Shown here: positions 27,707-37,968 of the stretch, in pieces | How positions within the stretch are numbered: the first letter of the stretch is position 1 | Layout: each line of letters begins with the position of its first letter | Assembly (NCBI GenBank): GCA_963843835.1 | Contig: CAWJMD010000008.1 | Coordinates: 248,001 to 312,000, forward strand | Reading direction: 5' to 3' | Length of the DNA stretch: 64,000 bases | Source: CAWJMD01 sp963843835 | GTDB lineage: Bacteria > Actinomycetota > Actinomycetes > Actinomycetales > CAWJMD01 | The notes under the pieces: generated by a model | Seen by the model: the letters and a program-made list of their open reading frames with translations, nothing else | Databases searched by the model: none | Told to the model about the DNA's origin: nothing | Made by a program: the position numbers and the translations under genes

Positions 27707-27967
27707 TCAGAGGCTGCCGGCCGACTTCGCCATCGCCGACTTGCGGTTGGCGGCCTGGTTCTTGTGGATGACGCCCTTGCTGACGGCCTTGTCGAGCCGG
27801 CGCGAGGCGTTGGCCAGGGCCTTGGCGGCCGCGTCCTTGTCGCCCGCCTTGGCGGCGTCCTTGAAGGCGCGCACGGCAGTCTTGAGCTCGGACTTCACGG
27901 CCTTGTTGCGCAGGCGGGCCCGCTCGTTGGTCTTGATCCGCTTGATCTGGGACTTGATGTTCGCCAC
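27707..27967 (-). CDS. rpsT: 30S ribosomal protein S20
   Basis: Primary 16S rRNA binding protein, 86 residues, Lys/Ala-rich throughout. It begins (GTG) ANIKSQIKRIKTNERARLRN and contains GVIHKNQAANRKSAMAK, the S20 signature. It runs opposite to holA and ahead of lepA, a position common for rpsT. GTG 27967 is chosen because the sequence beyond it is unlike S20. Confidence 0.97.
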   Translation of the reverse strand: MANIKSQIKRIKTNERARLRNKAVKSELKTAVRAFKDAAKAGDKDAAAKALANASRRLDKAVSKGVIHKNQAANRKSAMAKSAGSL

Positions 27968-28171
27968 GAAGAGTCTCTCTGTCGGTCTGCCGGTTGTCCG
28001 GCGCGGTCGGTCAGGTCGGGAGGGCTGCGGGGCGCGCTGGCGGACGGTGGGGACGTCCGGGGTTGCCCCGCGTTGGGACTGGCGCCCGCACGACCACGCG
28101 GACACGCAAGGGGCAAGGCTACCAGCGGGGCCGTGCGGGGCCGAATCGCGTCGCCCCGGGCGTCCGGCGCC

Positions 28172-28708
28172 TCACCCGTCCCATCCGTGCAGCTGCCGAA
28201 GCTCCCCGGCCACCTGGTCGAAGCGTTCCCGGTCCAGACGCCCTCCCTCGCGGCGGATGCCGTCCGGGTCGAGGCGCAGCACGCGGTCGAGCCGCACCTC
28301 GCTGGCACGCCCGTCCCGGTCCCAGGGGCCGGCGCCGATGTCGAGCCAGCGGGTGCCGTCGCGGGAGTCGCGACGGACCCGACCCGGCTCGTCGTGGTCC
28401 TGGCTGGTGAGCATCAGCGCCAGCACCCAGGGGCCGTCCCGTCCCACGACGAGGGAGGGCCGGTCCTTGCCGCGGGTGGCGTCCTCCTCGAACGGGACCC
28501 ACCCCCAGACGACCTCGCCCGGGTCGGCGCGGCCGTCCGGCACCGGTGCGTAGCTGATCGTGGCGCGGCCGCGGAAGTCGCCCGGGTAGCGACGCCTCCG
28601 TGCCGCGGAGGGGGCCGCCGCCCGGCCTGTCCGCGTGGCCGAGCGCACGGCGGCCCGCAGGCCCGTGACGGCGGCTCGGCCAAGGACGGTGCGCCAGGCG
28701 GGTGACAT
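28172..28708 (-). CDS. PemK/MazF-like (CcdB-fold) protein, no antitoxin partner
   Basis: The 178-residue product has a basic, helical N-terminal ~55 residues, then a PemK/MazF-like barrel: YPGDFRGRATISYAPVPDG, PGEVVWGWVPFEE, GKDRPSLVVGRDGPWVLALMLTS and WLDIGAGPWD. MazF toxins cut RNA. No small antitoxin gene lies next to it, so a classical toxin-antitoxin pair is not supported. It may be one of the solitary chromosomal PemK-like genes common in actinobacteria. TAGGAT (28716-28721, minus strand) lies 7 nt before the ATG, predicting a leaderless mRNA. Confidence 0.8.
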   Translation of the reverse strand: MSPAWRTVLGRAAVTGLRAAVRSATRTGRAAAPSAARRRRYPGDFRGRATISYAPVPDGRADPGEVVWGWVPFEEDATRGKDRPSLVVGRDGPWVLALMLTSQDHDEPGRVRRDSRDGTRWLDIGAGPWDRDGRASEVRLDRVLRLDPDGIRREGGRLDRERFDQVAGELRQLHGWDG

Positions 28709-28785
28709 GCCCAGGATCCTAGGCACGACCCGTACGGCGTCGCCGCAGTCAGGCCGGCCTCCCCGGGCGTGGGACCATGTGGGCC

Positions 28786-28838
28786 GCACGACGACCCCGC
28801 GGCGCACGACGACCCCGCGACGCACGATGACCCAGAAC
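28786..28838. repeat. 18-bp direct repeat, about 2.9 copies, upstream of lepA
   Basis: The unit GCACGACGACCCCGCGGC occurs at 28786 and again (one change) at 28804, with a third partly diverged copy at 28822. The tract ends 13 nt before the lepA GTG. It lies in the 143-nt region shared by divergent pemK-like and lepA promoters. Confidence 0.75.
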
Positions 28839-28851
28839 GAGGTGCTCCACC

Positions 28852-30711
28852 GTGTCCCCGAAGGCCCGCACCCCCTTGGTGCCCGCCGCCACCCCTCCGC
28901 AGCTGCTCCGCAACTTCTGCATCATCGCCCACATCGACCACGGCAAGTCGACGCTGGCCGACCGCATGCTGCAGATCACCGGCGTGGTGGACGACCGCGC
29001 GATGCGCGCCCAGTACCTGGACCGGATGGACATCGAGCGCGAGCGCGGGATCACGATCAAGTCCCAGGCGGTGCGGATGCCCTGGGAGGTCGAGGGACAG
29101 ACGTACGCGCTGAACATGATCGACACGCCCGGTCACGTCGACTTCACGTACGAGGTCTCGCGCTCGCTGGCCGCGTGCGAGGGCGCCGTGCTGCTCGTCG
29201 ACGCGGCGCAGGGCATCGAGGCGCAGACGCTGGCGAACCTGTACCTGGCGATGGAGAACGAGCTCGCGATCGTCCCGGTGCTCAACAAGATCGACCTGCC
29301 GGCGGCGCAGCCGGAGAAGTACGCGGACGAGCTGGCGGGCCTGATCGGCTGCGACCCGGCGGACGTGCTGCACACGTCCGGCAAGACCGGGGCCGGGGTG
29401 TCGGAGCTCCTCGACCGGATCGTCGCCGAGGTGACGCCGCCGGTCGGAGACCCCGACGCGCCCGCCCGGGCGATGATCTTCGACTCGGTCTACGACACCT
29501 ACCGGGGCGTCGTCACCTACGTGCGCGTCGTCGACGGCCACCTCAGCCCGCGCGAGCGCATCGTGATGATGTCGACGCGGGCCCACCACGAGCTGCTGGA
29601 GATCGGCGTCAGCTCTCCCGAGCCCGAGCCGACCAAGGGGCTCGGCGTCGGCGAGGTCGGCTACCTGATCACCGGGGTCAAGGACGTGCGCCAGTCCCGC
29701 GTCGGTGACACCGTCACGAACGCCGCGAAGCCGGCGGCCACCGACCTCGGCGGGTACAGAGACCCCAAGCCGATGGTGTTCTCGGGCCTGTACCCGATCG
29801 ACGGCTCCGACTACCCGACCCTGCGCGACGCCCTCGACAGGCTCAAGCTGAACGACGCAGCCCTCGTCTACGAGCCCGAGACCTCGCTCGCGCTGGGCTT
29901 CGGCTTCCGAGTCGGCTTCCTGGGCCTCCTGCACCTGGAGATCGTGCGAGAGCGTCTCGAGCGCGAGTTCGACCTCGACCTGATCTCGACGGCTCCGTCC
30001 GTGGTCTACGAGGTGCGCCTGGACGACGGCACCGAGGTCGTCGTGACCAACCCCAGCGAGTACCCCACCGGCAAGATCTCGGAGGTCAAGGAGCCTGTGG
30101 TGCGGGCGACGATCCTGGCCCCGGCCGAGTACATCGGCACGATCATGGAGCTGTGCCAGTCACGCCGCGGCACGCTGCGCGGAATGGACTACCTCTCCGA
30201 GGAACGCGTCGAGATGCGCTACACGCTGCCGCTGGCCGAGATCGTCTTCGACTTCTTCGACATGCTGAAGTCGCGCACGCGCGGGTACGCGTCCCTCGAC
30301 TACGAGCCCGACGGTGACCAGGTCGCCGACCTGGTGAAGGTGGACATCCTGCTCCAGGGCGAGCAGGTCGACGCCTTCAGCCAGATCGTCCACAAGGACA
30401 AGGCCTACTCCTACGGCACGATGATGGCCGGCAAGCTGCGCGAGCTGATCCCCCGGCAGCAGTTCGAGGTGCCGATCCAGGCGGCCATCGGCGCGCGAGT
30501 GATCGCCCGCGAGACCATCCGCGCCATCCGCAAGGACGTGCTGGCCAAGTGCTACGGCGGTGACATCACCCGCAAGCGCAAGCTCCTCGAGAAGCAGAAG
30601 GAGGGCAAGAAGCGCATGAAGATGGTCGGCCGCGTCGAGGTGCCGCAGGAGGCCTTCATCGCCGCGCTCTCCTCCGACGCGGAGGTCAAGGGCGAGAAGC
30701 CGAGGAAGTAG
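28852..30711 (+). CDS. lepA: Elongation factor 4 (LepA GTPase)
   Basis: Translation GTPase that acts in ribosome back-translocation or 30S assembly. The 619-residue product has G1 AHIDHGKSTLADRM, RGITIK(S)QAVRM, DTPGHVDF, NKIDLP, then domains II-IV and the LepA-specific C-terminal domain (KDVLAKCYGGDITRKRKLLEKQK). It starts with GTG 28852. hemW and hrcA lie downstream, the common lepA-hemW-hrcA-dnaJ order, here interrupted by an acyl-CoA ligase, MOSC and GNAT genes. Confidence 0.97.
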   Translation: MSPKARTPLVPAATPPQLLRNFCIIAHIDHGKSTLADRMLQITGVVDDRAMRAQYLDRMDIERERGITIKSQAVRMPWEVEGQTYALNMIDTPGHVDFTYEVSRSLAACEGAVLLVDAAQGIEAQTLANLYLAMENELAIVPVLNKIDLPAAQPEKYADELAGLIGCDPADVLHTSGKTGAGVSELLDRIVAEVTPPVGDPDAPARAMIFDSVYDTYRGVVTYVRVVDGHLSPRERIVMMSTRAHHELLEIGVSSPEPEPTKGLGVGEVGYLITGVKDVRQSRVGDTVTNAAKPAATDLGGYRDPKPMVFSGLYPIDGSDYPTLRDALDRLKLNDAALVYEPETSLALGFGFRVGFLGLLHLEIVRERLEREFDLDLISTAPSVVYEVRLDDGTEVVVTNPSEYPTGKISEVKEPVVRATILAPAEYIGTIMELCQSRRGTLRGMDYLSEERVEMRYTLPLAEIVFDFFDMLKSRTRGYASLDYEPDGDQVADLVKVDILLQGEQVDAFSQIVHKDKAYSYGTMMAGKLRELIPRQQFEVPIQAAIGARVIARETIRAIRKDVLAKCYGGDITRKRKLLEKQKEGKKRMKMVGRVEVPQEAFIAALSSDAEVKGEKPRK

Positions 30712-30740
30712 AAACGGTGCGGGTTCCGAGCGGTCCGTCC

Positions 30741-30746
30741 TAGGGT
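30741..30746 (+). promoter_or_regulatory. -10 box upstream of the acyl-CoA ligase
   Basis: TAGGGT lies 50 nt before the ATG at 30796. Unlike the leaderless cases it leaves a 5' leader of about 43 nt with a cgaggagg ribosome site, so this mRNA has a normal leader. Confidence 0.45.
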
Positions 30747-30795
30747 GGCGGGACAGTCGGCCGGCGTCGGTCGACGTGGACGAGGAGGTCCCGCG

Positions 30796-32738
<1,943 letters not shown>

Positions 32739-32742
<4 letters not shown>

Positions 32743-33389
32743 CCGCGACTGGCCGTGTGATGGCCGTGTGCCGCGTGCACGCCCTCCGTCCGGACAGCGG
32801 CTCGGTCGGGGTGACGGCGATCGACAAGCGCCCGGTGGACGGCCCGGTCGCGGTGCGGGAGCTCGGGCTCTACGGCGACGTGCAGGCCGATCGGCAGCAC
32901 CACGGTGGGCCCGACCAGGCCGTGTACGCGTACGCCGACGAGTCCGCGTCCGTGTGGGCCGACGAGCTCGGGCGTGACCTGCCTCCCGGCGCGTTCGGCG
33001 AGAACCTGCGCACGACCGGGGTGCGGGTGGACGGGGCCGAGCTCGGTGAGCAGTGGCAGGTGGGGGACCGCCTGGTCGTGGAGGTCACGGGTCCGAGGAT
33101 CCCGTGCGCGACGTTCGGACGGTTCGTGGACGAGGACTCGTGGGTGCGCCGCTTCACCGAGCGGGGCCTGTCCGGCGCGTACCTGCGGGTCGTGCGTCCG
33201 GGACCGGTGCAGGCCGGCGACGAGGTGGAGGTGGCCACGCGTCCGGGGCACGGGGTGACCGTGACCCGGTGGTTCACGCGACGGGACCCCTCCGACGCCC
33301 GCGTCCTGCTCGCCGCCGCCGAGACGGGCGGCTTCACGATGTCGGCGGCGCTGCGGCGGTTCGCGGAGCGTGCTGCGGCACGCGGCTGA
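32739..33389 (+). CDS. MOSC domain protein
   Basis: The 216-residue YiiM-like MOSC protein has MAVCRVHALRP, GVTAIDKRPVDGPVAV, DVQADRQHHGGPDQAVYAYA, GAFGENLRTTGV and the conserved Cys in GPRIPCATFGRF (molybdenum/sulfur-carrier domain). These proteins detoxify N-hydroxylated bases with a molybdenum cofactor in E. coli YiiM; the role here is not shown. GTG 32739 overlaps the ligase stop; an ATG at 32760 is an alternative. The C-terminal 56 nt overlap the convergent GNAT gene. Confidence 0.85.
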
Positions 33390-33894
33390 CCAGCACGTGC
33401 TGCGGGCCGACGGCACCGCCCAGGTAGCGGACGCCGGTGTCCGACCAGCCTGCGCGGCCGTAGGCGGCCACCGCGGTCGGGTTGCCCTCGTTGACGGTCA
33501 GCACGACGAGCTCGACGTCGCCGAAGAGCCCGCCCACCAGCTCGGGGACGGCGCCCGCCGCTGCCGTGCCCAGCCCGCGGCGCTGGTGTGCCGCGTCGAC
33601 GTAGAACCCCCGCAGCAACGCGGACCGTTCCGGCTGGTCGACGAGCTCGGGCAGGATCCCGAGCCGGTCGAGCACGCCGAAGCCGACCGGGGTCTCGCCG
33701 TCGGCGATGGCGAACGGCGTCCGCGACAGGTCCGCGTCCGCCGCCGGGAGTGTGTCGGCGGCGCGTCCGGAGAAGGGCTCCTGCTCGGGGGTCGGCGCCA
33801 GCTGCAGCACGCGCGGTCTCCAGAGGTGCCCGGGGTGCAGGACGACCAGCCGGACGTCTGCCGTCGGTCGGGGCGGTCGACCCGTCGCGCGCAC
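33334..33894 (-). CDS. GNAT family acetyltransferase
   Basis: The 186-residue N-acetyltransferase fold has a middle region LLRGFYVDAAHQRRGLGTAAA, with the acetyl-CoA pyrophosphate-binding motif (R/Q-x-x-G-x-G/A as QRRGLGT), then ELVVLTVNEGNPTAVAAYGRAGW, the usual NxxAxxLYxxxGF-like segment. The substrate is unknown. It overlaps the MOSC gene tail to tail by 56 nt and diverges from hemW. Confidence 0.83.
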   Translation of the reverse strand: MRATGRPPRPTADVRLVVLHPGHLWRPRVLQLAPTPEQEPFSGRAADTLPAADADLSRTPFAIADGETPVGFGVLDRLGILPELVDQPERSALLRGFYVDAAHQRRGLGTAAAGAVPELVGGLFGDVELVVLTVNEGNPTAVAAYGRAGWSDTGVRYLGGAVGPQHVLVSRVPQHAPRTAAAPPTS

Positions 33895-33904
33895 CCGCCG
33901 ATCG

Positions 33905-33910
33905 TAGGGT
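33905..33910 (+). promoter_or_regulatory. -10 box upstream of hemW
   Basis: TAGGGT, 25 nt before GTG 33936. The short leader holds a 4-codon ORF (ATG GCC GGG TGA at 33928-33939) whose stop overlaps the hemW GTG as GTGA, so a ribosome ending there could start hemW. Confidence 0.45.
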
Positions 33911-33935
33911 CCCCACGCTGGTCCACCATGGCCGG

Positions 33936-35204
33936 GTGACCCCGCCTCGACTGCCGGAGGGCGACCCCGTGCCCGTCGACGGGGCCCTCCCCTCGCACGC
34001 GGCCCGGGGAGCCCTCGACCGGTCGTTCGGCCTCTACGTGCACGTGCCGTTCTGCGCCGTGCGGTGCGGCTACTGCGACTTCAACACCTACACGGCGCTC
34101 GAGCTGGGTCCGCCCTCGCTGCCCGGCGCCTCGGTCGCGGGGTACGCCGGCTCGGTGGTCGACGAGATCGCGCTCGCCGCCGCGACGCTGGACGCCTCCG
34201 GCGTGCCCAGCCGTCCGGTCTCGACCCTGTTCGTCGGCGGTGGCACGCCCACGCTGCTGCCCGCGGGCGAGCTCGTGGCGGTCGTCCGCGCCGCCGCGGA
34301 CACGTGGGGGATGGCGGACGACGTGGAGGTCACGACCGAGGCGAACCCCGACTCGGTCACCCCGCAGTCGCTGCAGGAGCTCGCGGACGGCGGCTTCACG
34401 CGCGTCTCGTTCGGCATGCAGTCGGCTGTACCCCACGTGCTGCGCACCCTCGACCGCACGCACGACCCCGCGAGGATCGGTCCGGTCGTGTCGTGGGCCC
34501 GCGAGGCGGGGCTGCAGGTCAGCCTCGACCTGATCTACGGCACGCCGGGGGAGTCGACGGCCGACTGGCAGGCCTCCCTGGACGCCGTCACGTCCCTGCG
34601 GCCCGACCACGTGTCCGCGTACGCCCTCGTGGTCGAGGAGGGCACCGCCATGGCGGCGGACGTACGCCGGGGACGGCTGCCGTCGCCCGACCCGGACGAC
34701 CTCGCGGCCAAGTACGAGGTCGCCGACGAGGCCCTCACGGCAGCCGGCTACGGGTGGTACGAGGTCAGCAACTGGGCCTCGGAAGACGACGCCCGGTGCC
34801 GCCACAACCTCGGCTACTGGTCGGGCGACGACTGGTGGGGCATCGGGCCGGGTGCGCACAGCCACGTGGGCGGCGTCCGGTGGTGGAACGTCAAGCACCC
34901 CGCGGCCCACGCGGGCCGCCTGGCTGCGGGACAGAGCCCGGCAGCGGCCCGGGAGGTGCTGGACCCCGGGGCGCGCCACACCGAGGCGGTCATGCTCGGG
35001 GTCCGGCTCCGCGGTGGGCTGCCGGCCGAGGCCCTGCTCGGGACCCCGGGGGTGGCCGACGGAGGACACGACGTCGTGCGCGTCGTCGACGAGATGGTGG
35101 GCGAGGGCCTGCTGGACGCGGAAGCCGCCCCGCACCGGGTCGTGCTGACCCGGCGGGGGCGGCTGCTTGCCGACCTGGTGGTGCGGCGACTGCTGGGGTG
35201 GTGA
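33936..35204 (+). CDS. hemW: Radical SAM heme chaperone HemW
   Basis: HemN-like radical SAM protein that inserts heme. The 422-residue product has CAVRCGYCDF near residue 40 (CxxxCxxC cluster), then VGGGTPTLLP, EANPDSV, RVSFGMQS and a C-terminal HNLGYWSGDDWWGIGPGAHS segment of the HemW type. HemW differs from true HemN by lacking the extended N-terminal CxxxCxxCxC; only three Cys are seen here. It starts at GTG 33936. An upstream longer open frame is dismissed as a shadow of the minus-strand GNAT gene. Confidence 0.93.
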   Translation: MTPPRLPEGDPVPVDGALPSHAARGALDRSFGLYVHVPFCAVRCGYCDFNTYTALELGPPSLPGASVAGYAGSVVDEIALAAATLDASGVPSRPVSTLFVGGGTPTLLPAGELVAVVRAAADTWGMADDVEVTTEANPDSVTPQSLQELADGGFTRVSFGMQSAVPHVLRTLDRTHDPARIGPVVSWAREAGLQVSLDLIYGTPGESTADWQASLDAVTSLRPDHVSAYALVVEEGTAMAADVRRGRLPSPDPDDLAAKYEVADEALTAAGYGWYEVSNWASEDDARCRHNLGYWSGDDWWGIGPGAHSHVGGVRWWNVKHPAAHAGRLAAGQSPAAAREVLDPGARHTEAVMLGVRLRGGLPAEALLGTPGVADGGHDVVRVVDEMVGEGLLDAEAAPHRVVLTRRGRLLADLVVRRLLGW

Positions 35205-35232
35205 CCGTCTCGAGGACTAGTTCACGAGACGG
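35205..35232. terminator. Bidirectional hairpin between hemW and DUF4870 gene
   Basis: An inverted repeat CCGTCTCG (35205-35212) and CGAGACGG (35225-35232), lying between the convergent stops and partly within the last codons of the minus-strand gene. Confidence 0.6.
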
Positions 35233-35771
35233 ATGTTGAACGGGTACCGGTACTCCTCGCCACGGTTGGCGGCCATGCCGCCCATGATCGCGAAGATGAC
35301 GGCGACGATGACCAGCCCCAGCAGCAGCAGGAAGCCGATCAGCACGAAGGTGAGGATCCACCCGACGACGAAGCCGATCAGCAGGGTGATCTGGAAGTTC
35401 AGCGCCTCGGCCGACTGGCGCCGGACGAAGCCACCGCGGTCCTTCGTGACCAGGTAGATCACCAGGACGGGCACCACGGCCCACCCGCCGAAGACGTTCA
35501 GGATCCCGCTCAGGTGGGCGAACATCGCCCACTGGCGCTGCTCGCCCGGCGCCATCTCGCCCTGGGGACCGCCGTAGCCCTGCGGAGGACCGGTGTAGCC
35601 GCCACCCTGGGGCGGGTAGCCACCCTGCGGGGGGTAGCCCGGCTGCTGCGGCTGCTGGGGAGCGCCATAGCTCGGCGGCTGCTGGCCGGGTGCGCCCGCG
35701 CCCTCCTGCGGCTTGTTCAGGTCGGGCTGGCCCTGCTGTTCGGGCTGGTTGCCGTACTGGGGCTCGCTCAC
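35217..35771 (-). CDS. DUF4870 membrane protein with Pro/Gln/Gly-rich N-terminus
   Basis: The 184-residue product has ~75 residues rich in P, Q, G and Y (many PPQGGY-like units), then a DUF4870 region: WAMFAHLSGILNVFGGWAVV, VLVIYLVTKDRGGFVRRQSAEALNFQI, then two TM segments (TLLIGFVVGWILTFVLIGF and LLLLGLVIVAVIFAIMG). The role is unknown. It is probably a small four-helix membrane protein. The repeats in the N-terminal tract resemble those of actinobacterial membrane proteins with disordered cytoplasmic tails. Confidence 0.85.
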   Translation of the reverse strand: MSEPQYGNQPEQQGQPDLNKPQEGAGAPGQQPPSYGAPQQPQQPGYPPQGGYPPQGGGYTGPPQGYGGPQGEMAPGEQRQWAMFAHLSGILNVFGGWAVVPVLVIYLVTKDRGGFVRRQSAEALNFQITLLIGFVVGWILTFVLIGFLLLLGLVIVAVIFAIMGGMAANRGEEYRYPFNIRLVN

Positions 35772-35898
35772 GGGACTTCCCCTCCGTTTGCCTTGATGTG
35801 GTGGTCGTTGGCCGCAGCGTACTGCGCCTTCACCACGCGCGGTGTCGCCTCGGGAAGGAGGCCGCCGCGCGTCGGGCGATACGTCCCGAAAGCGCTCA

Positions 35899-36762
35899 TC
35901 AGTCGGTGACGAAGTCGATCAGCTGCTCCACCCGGCCGAGGAGCTCGGGCTCCAGGTCGGTCCAGCCGCGCACGCTGCCCAGGATCCGCCGCCAGCCGAG
36001 CGCCACGTCGGCCTGCGAGGCCGAGGACCAGCCGAGGTGGTCCAGGACCCCCCGCTTCCACTCGGTCCCGCGGTCGATGACGGGCCACCTCTGGAGGCCG
36101 ACCCGCTCCGGCTTCACCGCCTGCCAGATGTCGACGTACGGGTGGCCGACGACCAGCACGTGCGCCCGGAACCGGCGGTCCGCGAGCGCCTCGGCGACGA
36201 TCCGTGACTCCTTGGACCCGGCGACCAGGTGGTCGACCAGCACCCCGAGCCGGCGCCCCGGGTCCGGGGCGAAGCCCGCGATCGCCGCGGCGAGGTCGTC
36301 CACGCCGTCGAGCGGCTCGACCACGACCCCCTCGACGCGCAGGTCGTCGCCCCACACCTTCTCGACCAGCTCGGCGTCGTGGCGGCCCTCCACCCAGAGT
36401 CGCGAGCCCCTGGCGACCCGCGCGCCGGCTCCGTGCACGGCCCTCGACCCGCTGGCGGTCCGGTCGGCCGGCCGGGGTCGTGCCGGCCCTGCGGGAGCGA
36501 CCAGCCGGACCGGGTGCCCGTCGAGGAGGAACCCCGGCCCGAGCGGGAAGGACCGCATGCGGGCGCGCCGGTCCTCGAGCACGACCAGGTGCATCCCGCC
36601 GCTGCGCTCCACACGCACCACCGCGCCGCACCACCCCGTCTCGACGTCCTCCACGACCAGTCCCGACTCGGCGGGGACGGACGCCGGCTCCGCCCTGCGG
36701 GGCGGCCCGCCGGCCAGGACGTCCGTGCCGTAGCGGTCGGGGTGCGCGGGGGAGTGCCTCAC
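35899..36762 (-). CDS. DUF3097 family protein
   Basis: The 287-residue product has features of the actinobacterial DUF3097 family: RYGTDVLAG near the N-terminus, a beta-rich segment (VVEDVETGWCGAVVRVE), LWVEGRHDAELVEKVWGDDLRVEGVVVE, LGVLVDHLVAGSKESRI and VVGHPYVDIWQAVKP. The function is unknown. The toprim-like EGRHDAEL / D-x-L-V-x-G-S-K-E pattern suggests nucleic-acid or nucleotide handling, by inference. It lies upstream of hrcA and divergent from it; that neighbourhood is shared by other actinobacteria. Confidence 0.8.
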   Translation of the reverse strand: MRHSPAHPDRYGTDVLAGGPPRRAEPASVPAESGLVVEDVETGWCGAVVRVERSGGMHLVVLEDRRARMRSFPLGPGFLLDGHPVRLVAPAGPARPRPADRTASGSRAVHGAGARVARGSRLWVEGRHDAELVEKVWGDDLRVEGVVVEPLDGVDDLAAAIAGFAPDPGRRLGVLVDHLVAGSKESRIVAEALADRRFRAHVLVVGHPYVDIWQAVKPERVGLQRWPVIDRGTEWKRGVLDHLGWSSASQADVALGWRRILGSVRGWTDLEPELLGRVEQLIDFVTD

Positions 36763-36818
36763 CGCGGCAGGCTAGGCCCGGACGGCCCCGTGGAGGTGGA
36801 GGACGCGGCGTGACGCCG

Positions 36819-36849
36819 TAGACTGGCACTCCGAAAGCGCGAGTGCCAG
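36819..36849 (+). promoter_or_regulatory. CIRCE operator and overlapping -10 box for hrcA-dnaJ
   Basis: A perfect 9-9-9 inverted repeat: CTGGCACTC (36823-36831), a 9-nt spacer, GAGTGCCAG (36841-36849). This matches the HrcA operator CIRCE (TTAGCACTC-N9-GAGTGCTAA) with GC-shifted ends. The -10 box TAGACT (36819-36824) overlaps its first arm, so bound HrcA would block RNA polymerase. This predicts self-repression and heat induction of hrcA-dnaJ. Confidence 0.92.
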
Positions 36850-36890
36850 GAAGGTGCGAGCGACGGCGGACGAGGGAGCGAGGTGCCGGT

Positions 36891-37916
36891 GTGAGCGAGG
36901 AACGCAAGCTGTCGGTGCTGCGAGCCATCGTCGAGGACTACGTCGCGACCAGCGAGCCGGTCGGGTCGAAGGCGCTCGTGGAGCGTCATCACCTGGGTGT
37001 GTCGCCGGCCACCATCCGCAACGACATGGCCGCCCTGGAGGAGGAGGGCCTGATCGCCCAGCCGCACACCAGCGCCGGGCGCGTCCCCACCGACCACGGG
37101 TACCGGGTCTTCGTGGACCGGCTGTCGGCGGTGCGGCCGCTGTCGCAGGCCGAGCGACGCGCCATCAGCACCGTCCTCAACGACGCCGTCGACCTCGACG
37201 ACGTCCTCGACCGCACGGTGCGGGCGCTCGCGCACCTGACGCGACAGGTCGCGGTCGTCCAGTACCCCTCCCTGAGCCGCTCGACGGTGCGGCACCTCGA
37301 GCTGGTGCCCGTCACGTCGGGCCGCCTGCTGGTGGTGCTGATCACCGACACCGGTCGGGTCGAGCAGCGCATCGTGGAGGTCGACGCCGACCTCCCGGAC
37401 GACCTCGTCGGCGAGCTGCGCGCCCGCCTCAACGAGGCCGCGAGCGGCCAGCGCCTCTCGGCGGTGGCGTCCCGCACTGCCCAGGTGGCCTCGGCGTTCC
37501 GTCCCGAGGACCGCGACCTGGTCCGTTCGGTGGTCGCCGCGATCGAGGACGCGATCACCATCCAGCGCGAGGAGCGGGTCGTGCTGGCCGGCACGGCGCA
37601 CCTGGCACGGTCCGGCACCGACTTCCCCCAGTCCATCGGCCCCGTGCTGGAGGCGATCGAGGAGCAGGTCGTGCTGCTGCGGCTGCTCGGCGAGATGGCC
37701 GACGATCCCGCGGTGGGCGTCGCGGTGCGGATCGGGCACGAGAACGAGCACCGGGGTCTGACCGACACCTCCGTCGTGACCAGCGGTTACGGCACCCCCG
37801 GCGGGGAGGTCGTGGCGCGTCTCGGCGTGCTGGGGCCGACCCGCATGGACTACCCGACCACGATGGCCGCGGTGAGGGCTGTGGCGCGCTACGTCTCCCG
37901 GATCATCGGGAGCTGA
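36891..37916 (+). CDS. hrcA: Heat-inducible transcriptional repressor HrcA
   Basis: Repressor of class I heat-shock genes that binds CIRCE. The 341-residue product from GTG 36891 has an N-terminal winged helix (RKLSVLRAIVEDYVATSEPVGSKAL; LGVSPATIRNDMAALEEEGLI; PHTSAGRVPTDHGYRVFVD) and a C-terminal GAF-like dimer domain ending TRMDYPTTMAAVRAVARYVS. Its own CIRCE lies 42 nt upstream. dnaJ follows by 52 nt, probably in one operon. groEL is not in the window. Confidence 0.96.
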   Translation: MSEERKLSVLRAIVEDYVATSEPVGSKALVERHHLGVSPATIRNDMAALEEEGLIAQPHTSAGRVPTDHGYRVFVDRLSAVRPLSQAERRAISTVLNDAVDLDDVLDRTVRALAHLTRQVAVVQYPSLSRSTVRHLELVPVTSGRLLVVLITDTGRVEQRIVEVDADLPDDLVGELRARLNEAASGQRLSAVASRTAQVASAFRPEDRDLVRSVVAAIEDAITIQREERVVLAGTAHLARSGTDFPQSIGPVLEAIEEQVVLLRLLGEMADDPAVGVAVRIGHENEHRGLTDTSVVTSGYGTPGGEVVARLGVLGPTRMDYPTTMAAVRAVARYVSRIIGS

Positions 37917-37968
37917 CCCACCCCTCGACCACGCCCGTCCCCCCACGACCCAGGAGGGTCCCCGATCC

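Noticed and set aside
28172..28708. Complete toxin-antitoxin module
   Set aside because: No small antitoxin-like ORF is adjacent on either side.
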